Origin: Methanoregula sp.
GTDB taxonomy: Archaea > Halobacteriota > Methanomicrobia > Methanomicrobiales > Methanospirillaceae
Direction of reading: 5' to 3'
DNA length: 64,000 bases
NCBI GenBank assembly: GCA_023228295.1
Contig: JALOBP010000001.1
Coordinates: forward strand, 23,039 to 87,038
Each line of letters begins with the position of its first letter. The stretch's first letter is position 1. The notes below the pieces were generated by a model. It searched no databases, had not been told where the DNA came from, and saw nothing but the letters and a program-made list of their open reading frames with translations. Position numbers and translations under genes: made by a program. Positions 59,380 to 64,000 of this stretch are shown in pieces.

Positions 59380-59391
59380 CACAATAATAAA
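59380..59391 (+). promoter_or_regulatory. TATA-like element for a leaderless thiC
   Basis: ACAATAATAAAG lies about 25 bp before the thiC ATG at 59413, the classic archaeal spacing to the transcription start, so the thiC message would start at or near the ATG (leaderless). It overlaps the start of the MBL-fold gene. Confidence 0.4.
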
Positions 59392-59412
59392 GCCTCAAAA
59401 CAGATGTTTCTT

Positions 59413-60720
59413 ATGGATTTGCTCATCCGCAGGTGCAGAAAAGGGCTGCCCCGGGAACTGGGGGCCGTGGCACGGGCGGAAGGAATGGAGCCGGAGCGCC
59501 TTGCCCGGCAGATTGCAGAGGGAAGGATCGTAATCCCGCATAACCCTGCCCGGAAGCACGTATCGTGTGCCATCGGGGAGGGGTGCACGGTCAAGGTCAA
59601 CGTGAACATCGGCACCTCGGGCAGCCGGTGTGACCCCGCTCTTGAAGAGAAGAAGGCAAAGGCAGCACTCACGAACGGCGCCGATGCCTTAATGGACCTC
59701 TCGACCGGCGGCGATCTTGTTGCAATACGGAAGAAGATCCTCAAACTCGATACAACGGTCGGGACGGTGCCAATTTACGAGGCAGTACGCCGTGCGGGGA
59801 ACGCCGGCGACGTGACTGCCGACCTGCTCTTCACGGTGATCCGGGAACACTGCAGACAGGGTGTGGATTTCTTAACCCTCCACTGCGGCGTGAACCGGCA
59901 GGCGCTCGCTGCCCTCCGATCCGATCCCCGCCTGATGGGCGTGGTGAGCCGGGGCGGTTCGTTCCACTGCGCGATGATGATGCAGCGGGAAGAGGAGAAC
60001 CCGCTCTATGCCGAATACGACTACCTGCTGGAGATCCTCGCGGAATACGACGTGACGATCAGCCTCGGGGACGGGATGCGCCCCGGCTGCCTGCAGGATG
60101 CGGAGAAGCTCGCCAAGTCCGTTGAGTACATGACGCTCGGGACCCTTGCGAAGCAGGCGCAGGCAGCCGGTGTCCAGCGGATGATCGAGGGGCCGGGCCA
60201 CATGCCGCTCGACCAGGTGGGCTACAATGTGCGGATGATCAAGGAGATCACCGACCATGCCCCGCTCTACCTGCTCGGCCCGCTCGTCACTGATATCGCG
60301 CCGGGCTACGACCATGTCGTGGCAGCCATCGGCGGGGCAACCGCGTGCCTGAACGGCGCCGACTTCCTCTGCATGGTCTCGCCAAGCGAACACCTCGCCC
60401 TGCCCGATGTCGATGACATCATCGAAGGTACCCGCGTGGCAAAGATCGCGGCCCACGTTGGCGACACCGTCCGGAAGCATGAGGGCTGGCGGATGGACCG
60501 CGAGGTGCAGATGGCAGAGGCCCGGCACGAGCTTGACTGGGACGCCCAGTTCCGGCTGGCGCTCTATGGCGACAATGCCCGGAAGATCCATGACCGGGAC
60601 GGCGAGACGGAGACCTGTTCGATGTGTGGGGATCTGTGTGCCGTCAAGATGGTGAACGAGCTGTTCGGGACCGGCGCCGTGAAGAAGCCGATAGGGAAAA
60701 AGAAGGGGAAAGGGAAGTAA
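59413..60720 (+). CDS. thiC: Phosphomethylpyrimidine synthase ThiC (archaeal type)
   Basis: This 435-residue radical SAM enzyme makes the pyrimidine of thiamine from aminoimidazole ribotide. Motifs include VNVNIGTSGSRCD, DALMDLSTGGDL, TLHCGVNRQA and EGPGHMPLDQV. The terminal cluster motif is CSMCGDLCAVK (Cys402, 405, 409), CX2CX3C, whereas bacterial ThiC has CX2CX4C. The sequence is typical of the shorter archaeal paralogue. I use ATG 59413 (MDLLIRRC); 59377 is upstream in frame but overlaps the MBL gene start. The tail is lysine-rich. Confidence 0.92.
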   Translation: MDLLIRRCRKGLPRELGAVARAEGMEPERLARQIAEGRIVIPHNPARKHVSCAIGEGCTVKVNVNIGTSGSRCDPALEEKKAKAALTNGADALMDLSTGGDLVAIRKKILKLDTTVGTVPIYEAVRRAGNAGDVTADLLFTVIREHCRQGVDFLTLHCGVNRQALAALRSDPRLMGVVSRGGSFHCAMMMQREEENPLYAEYDYLLEILAEYDVTISLGDGMRPGCLQDAEKLAKSVEYMTLGTLAKQAQAAGVQRMIEGPGHMPLDQVGYNVRMIKEITDHAPLYLLGPLVTDIAPGYDHVVAAIGGATACLNGADFLCMVSPSEHLALPDVDDIIEGTRVAKIAAHVGDTVRKHEGWRMDREVQMAEARHELDWDAQFRLALYGDNARKIHDRDGETETCSMCGDLCAVKMVNELFGTGAVKKPIGKKKGKGK

Positions 60721-60756
60721 AAACCCGTGGGAAAATTTTGATCTATCCCGCGGTTA

Positions 60757-61143
60757 CTACAAACTCTCACAAGCAATATTATTTTTATCCGCATCTAGCC
60801 GATGAATATCCCCTTTTCCTTGTTCAGTACAATAATCATAACATGCCTGAGCTTTGGCATGTGTTGAGAAATCTCCACAATTATATGTGTCACTGGAACA
60901 ATCGCAAACCGCACTTGAAATTGGACTTGTCGTAACCGGTGCAGATGTTGTTATTTTCGGACTTGGAACTTCGGTGGCTGTGGATGTTGTCGCGGTATGC
61001 ACCTGATTAGTTGACACTGTTTTTACCTGCGTTGGAACTGGTGTGGCTGTTGTGATGCTTGTGGTTGACGAAGATGGGGCGCTGCATCCCGATACCAGAA
61101 TCAATAATATCATCGAAAAAATGAAAAATGAATGAACTCTCAT
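60757..61143 (-). CDS. Excalibur-domain lipoprotein
   Basis: This 128-residue protein has a lipoprotein signal (lipobox LVSGC), a long Thr/Ser/Pro-rich linker and a C-terminal excalibur-type domain with the Asp-x-Asp-x-x-x calcium-loop pattern (HRLDADKNNIACESL) and paired cysteines. Excalibur domains are usually seen on bacterial surface nucleases. Here it stands alone. Base use is AT-rich compared with the thiC region, so it may have been acquired. Next to it lies a HEPN-like gene of similar base composition. Confidence 0.7.
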   Translation of the reverse strand: MRVHSFFIFSMILLILVSGCSAPSSSTTSITTATPVPTQVKTVSTNQVHTATTSTATEVPSPKITTSAPVTTSPISSAVCDCSSDTYNCGDFSTHAKAQACYDYCTEQGKGDIHRLDADKNNIACESL

Positions 61144-61239
61144 ACTCTGATGAGATTATTTCGACCCCATTACCTTTTTGATTTAATTTTGGTGTCGTTT
61201 ACATTGAGTGTGTAATGTAAGGTGGATCTGATTGAGAAA

Positions 61240-61914
61240 TCACTTTAAAATGAAATCATTCATTAAATCAATCAGTTTTGAGACTACTTTAGAACACCAA
61301 ATTCGGCGTGAAGCAGTTAATTGTTCATCTGTGGGAATATTACGAATCATCCAGATATCTGGAATTGCTCTTTCAGTAGATAAGTGAATAGTCCGACTTG
61401 GCATTGTACGGTGAATCAGAGTGTTTCGTATTTTTTTTAATTCCTTATGCTCATTTGAGGTCAATATCCCTTCCAAATATTTTGTTATTGGCTCATTCTT
61501 GAAGTATTTGTGAAATTTTTCCTGTACCATTTTAGGATTCACGTTTTCAATTTGTTGTAATGTTATCGGAAATGCCGCAGGATTCTTTGTCGATGCAATA
61601 ACGTAAAGACCATAAAAAAGACTTTCAAAAAGAGAGTCTTCGACTACAAAGAAATTGAATAAAGCATATTCTTGATTATATCTCTCTTCAAATGATGACG
61701 CACCACCCCGACTTCTCTCAATTGATGCAGTATAGATCTCATCATTTTGTGCCAATGCCCTGAACTTGATGCGAACGGAATTCCATGCTCCTGTAAATTC
61801 CGACCATTTTTGGGGAAGTGCCTCTTTTTGAGGGGCCATTGCGGCATTGATTTTTTCATAACCCTGAGTTGGAAAATCTTCTGGAACTTCAAATCCAATT
61901 GTTGAGGGTTTCAT
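61240..61914 (-). CDS. HEPN-like hypothetical protein (possible toxin-type module)
   Basis: This 224-residue protein is helical and AT-rich. Residues 163-168 are R-N-T-L-I-H, fitting the Rx4-6H HEPN ribonuclease motif in context ELKKIRNTLIHRTMPSR. It has an N-terminal segment with FEVPEDFPTQGYEKI of unknown type. HEPN proteins often act as RNA-cleaving toxins or defence effectors. No nucleotidyltransferase (MNT) antitoxin gene is seen beside it. Low-GC composition suggests horizontal transfer. Function is inferred from one motif. Confidence 0.5.
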   Translation of the reverse strand: MKPSTIGFEVPEDFPTQGYEKINAAMAPQKEALPQKWSEFTGAWNSVRIKFRALAQNDEIYTASIERSRGGASSFEERYNQEYALFNFFVVEDSLFESLFYGLYVIASTKNPAAFPITLQQIENVNPKMVQEKFHKYFKNEPITKYLEGILTSNEHKELKKIRNTLIHRTMPSRTIHLSTERAIPDIWMIRNIPTDEQLTASRRIWCSKVVSKLIDLMNDFILK

Positions 61915-62184
61915 ATGGTTCTCACAATCTTTGAATAAATTGAAATTTTTGGCGCTCTCTTTATGATACTTAAATCTCTCCGATAGAATATTTTATAATT
62001 TTCATGAAACGACGAGATGGCTTCCCCAAATTATCAAGTCTCACAAAAAAGGTAATGCCCACCCCCCCAACCATCAGAAAAAAATGAACCGTCCGGGAGG
62101 GGGTACCCCCCGTGTGAAAAAAAACCGTGAGCGTTCCAATGAGTAAAATCCCTAATGACGTATCCCCCGAATAAAAAACAAAGG
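61915..62184. other. AT-rich intergenic region with a GC palindrome
   Basis: Mostly A/T-rich, with a GC-rich palindrome GGGGGTACCCCC near 62099-62110 and poly-C/poly-A runs. No gene is evident. It separates the HEPN-like gene from the minus-strand aIF1A gene end. Confidence 0.5.
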
Positions 62185-62496
62185 TTAAATGTAATTATTC
62201 CGTCGGAGCCAGTCGACCTGCGGGCCGGTATACCGGTACACGATATCGCATTTCTCGTCCTGGAAGTTCCACGGGATCACGATAAGGATGTCGCCTTCGC
62301 GGATCCAGACTTTCTTTTTTATCTTTCCCTTGATCCTGCCCATCCTTGTCACGCCGTCAAAACAGCGGACGCGGATATGGTTTGCCCCCATCATCAGTTC
62401 AGCACTGCCGAACATCTCACGGTTTCGTTTCTGGGGGAGTTTGACCCGGATGACCTCATCGCCCGGGGGTGCGAATCCCGGTTTCTTGTCTGTCAG
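62185..62496 (-). CDS. eif1A: Translation initiation factor aIF1A with apparent CTG start
   Basis: The frame holds the aIF1A OB-fold: LMMGANHIRVRCFDGVTRM, KKKVWIREGDILIVIPW and QVDWLRRNNYI. The first ATG (62415) would leave out the conserved N-terminal part. Reading upstream in frame gives LTDKKPGFAPPGDEVIRV and KLPQKRNREMFG, which fits the family (aIF1A is about 100 aa), with no ATG, GTG or TTG but a CTG at 62496 and GGAG 8 bases before it. So translation likely starts at CTG, giving 103 residues. It is far from rio1 and the KH gene, which elsewhere are its neighbours. Confidence 0.85.
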   Translation of the reverse strand: MTDKKPGFAPPGDEVIRVKLPQKRNREMFGSAELMMGANHIRVRCFDGVTRMGRIKGKIKKKVWIREGDILIVIPWNFQDEKCDIVYRYTGPQVDWLRRNNYI

Positions 62497-62628
62497 TACA
62501 ACCTCTCCTGTATTGTGATTTTTACCTGTATCAGGTGCTTAATTGTTGGCGTGAAAGGAAATAAAATATTTCCCGGGCAAATGCAGGCTGTATTCCATCC
62601 CGATTGCTGGGAACTCCGCAGATTGGGA

Positions 62629-63252
62629 TTACCGGTGTACCAGCAGCAGGACCAGCATTCCGATTCCGAACAGGACGATCAGGACACCGGAAATCTGGTT
62701 GATCAGCTGGAGGTTATGGATATTAAGGCGGGAGCGGACGGAACCGACAGACCCGCAAAGGACAATCCACCAGACTACCGATCCGGAAAAAATACCGAGC
62801 ACGAACTCTGCGGAGGTGAAAAGCGACGTCACGCCCGGTACGATCCCAAATCCGGGCAGGATCACGAGGAAGAAGATGATGGTCATGGGATTGGCAATGG
62901 CAATCGCGAACAGGGTCAGGTAATCCTTTGCATAGGATTCTTGCCCGTCCTCCACCCCGGGCCCGGCCGGAACTGAGAGAAATACCCTGATCCCCACCGC
63001 GATGAGGACAAGGCCGGCAACCGCCCGGAAAAAGACCTGCTGGGCAATGATAAACGCGGAGACCACCGTAAGACCCAGCACGGCAACTGCCGCGTAGAAC
63101 GAATCGGCCGTTGAAACACCGATCCCGGAGATGATGCCATGCAGGCGCCCGCCGTCGACAGCCCTTCGGATACAGATAAGAGAGATGGGGCCGACCGGTA
63201 CCGCGAGAGTGAGGCCGATGATGATTCCCTGAACGAACGGGCTGAGTACCAT
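62629..63252 (-). CDS. LysE-family exporter-like membrane protein (copy 2)
   Basis: This 207-residue membrane protein has about six hydrophobic segments and the LysE N-terminal signature GIIIGLTLAVPVGPISLICI with IANPMTIIFFL in the middle. It belongs to the LysE/RhtB exporter family, exporting an unknown amino acid or related compound. It is related to, but not a recent duplicate of, the exporter at 43.9 kb. It lies upstream of the aIF1A gene in the same direction, 132 bp before its CTG. Confidence 0.9.
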   Translation of the reverse strand: MVLSPFVQGIIIGLTLAVPVGPISLICIRRAVDGGRLHGIISGIGVSTADSFYAAVAVLGLTVVSAFIIAQQVFFRAVAGLVLIAVGIRVFLSVPAGPGVEDGQESYAKDYLTLFAIAIANPMTIIFFLVILPGFGIVPGVTSLFTSAEFVLGIFSGSVVWWIVLCGSVGSVRSRLNIHNLQLINQISGVLIVLFGIGMLVLLLVHR

Positions 63253-64000
63253 GTGCAGTCCCTGGTTGTTACCGGATGCTGTTAACCCGCGATCCGGGGA
63301 TGATCAGTGTTATGTTGACAGTCCCCCGTCATCAATGTTCCAGTATCGCAATGGAGATCCAAGGCAAATAACAGGCCGGACACAGGAAATGAGAGAAATG
63401 CGAGAAGCAGGAGTCGTGACCGGAAGTTCGATGCTAAAACGCTCAAATTTTTCCTAGATTTTGAAACGAAAAGTGATTTGAAATTATTTGTCACGCAGCA
63501 TAAATAAATATTTTCCTGAATCCCACTCATCAAAAAATTGATCAGAAACACTGATCGCGCACAAAAAGCCGGTCCGCGGAGCATGTGCGAGTGCGCCGGA
63601 GGTGCACGAAGCGTGCGGAGCGGGGCGGCGATCCTCCCTCAGCTGATAAGGAGATAAGAAGACGCTCGGTCATGTTCACTCGTCCTCGCTGAGGCTCCGG
63701 CTCGCTTCACATCACCTCGCTGTTTCTCTTCGGTTGATCGGGCAGACGAAGACGCACCCCCTTGCTCGCAGGCTCGCGGCGGGGCTTGCTGTCCGGCCCG
63801 CTCCTCACACCATGCTTCGCATCGTGTTCGTCGCTGTTGATGCGAAAACGCAGACGCTCAGTGACTCACTCGCACGACGCATCAGGGGCTCGGACTCGAT
63901 GCTGATGCATCTCGTTACCTTCGCACCCTGAAGCGGCGCTCGTTCGGGCCACTGTGGCCACGACCCGCCACCCGCTTCGCTCCTCCCGCCCTTGAAAGGG
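63253..64000. other. 748-bp terminal region, no gene seen
   Basis: From about 63500 the sequence becomes GC-rich and full of GCGAG and GAGCG motifs on the minus strand (for example GAGCGAAGCG and GCGAGCCTGCGAGC). All six frames are broken by stops within about 65 codons, and nothing family-like is seen. The first part (63253-63500) is ordinary AT-mixed intergenic DNA. A small dyad GGCCACTGTGGCC lies near 63946. It could be untranslated RNA or a decayed repeat. Confidence 0.5.

Noticed and set aside
63734..63931. 65-codon plus-strand frame near the window end
   Set aside because: Low complexity, no RBS and no recognisable sequence; treated as non-coding.
1..64000. CRISPR arrays, tRNA and rRNA genes, transposases
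   Set aside because: No regularly spaced repeat array, no cloverleaf-like TTCGA-type T-loop context and no transposase motif was found on reading both strands; a tRNA or snoRNA scan would be needed to be certain.

Overview
The window looks like chromosomal DNA of a hydrogenotrophic methanogenic archaeon of the order Methanomicrobiales; a Methanoregula-like organism is my best guess, not proven. Supporting genes are a type II archaeal GAPDH, archaeal TyrRS, RIO1 kinase, a Dim2-type KH protein, Hel308, a KEOPS subunit (Cgi121), Orc1/Cdc6, the DNA polymerase D small subunit, aIF1A, two CofH F420-synthesis enzymes, a six-subunit Ech [NiFe] hydrogenase and a membrane H+-pyrophosphatase. Genes are dense, mostly GC-rich, often overlap by 4 bp (ATGA) and use GTG or TTG starts fairly often. 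I found no tRNA, rRNA, CRISPR array or transposase gene.

Layout: (1) 0-6.8 kb is an information-processing and central-metabolism block (gap, tyrS, rio1, KH protein, hel308, cgi121). (2) 7.3-9.7 kb holds moaB, then a clear replication origin (three ORB-like Orc1 binding sites around an AT-rich stretch), then orc1/cdc6. (3) 9.7-15.7 kb holds an Lrp regulator with an aminotransferase, purA with a Trm112-like zinc protein, and a cbiB-pdxS-pdxT run (cobamide and PLP synthesis). (4) 15.7-20.8 kb holds an isoprenylcysteine-methyltransferase-like membrane protein, a large SPFH protein with tandem N-terminal repeats, a lipoprotein serpin and an AlkD-type DNA glycosylase. (5) 20.8-28.6 kb is a remarkable flavoenzyme island: a divergent HxlR regulator, then a flavin reductase, four iron-sulfur-flavoprotein-like FMN reductases, three nitroreductases (one with a ferredoxin domain), an Old Yellow Enzyme and a double carboxymuconolactone-decarboxylase protein, nearly all in one direction.

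(6) 28.7-34.2 kb is a mixed accessory stretch: M3 peptidase lipoprotein, small secreted and Cys-rich proteins, flavodoxin, YHS protein, coiled-coil protein, and a CARF-like/winged-helix regulator candidate. (7) 34.3-41.9 kb is an energy block: hppA on the minus strand, divergent from echABCDEF on the plus strand. (8) 41.9-47.8 kb holds the PolD small subunit, a small repeat cluster, a LysE exporter, two tandem signal peptidases with a large insertion, and cofH. (9) 47.9-54.5 kb is a minus-strand cell-envelope operon (two COG1361-type proteins and an HAE3-family RND exporter) behind an HTH-PAS sensor gene. (10) 54.6-63.3 kb holds a TM-helix protein, small proteins, a second cofH, a decayed NimA-type pseudogene, an ISF / GIY-YIG-like / MBL-fold operon, thiC, an AT-rich insertion (excalibur lipoprotein and HEPN-like protein), aIF1A with an apparent CTG start, and a second LysE exporter. 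The last ~700 bp appears non-coding.

Functional themes are replication control, F420, PLP and thiamine cofactor supply, proton-motive-force coupling (H+-PPase and Ech), and redox defence by FMN enzymes. All assignments rest on reading motifs; no database search was run.
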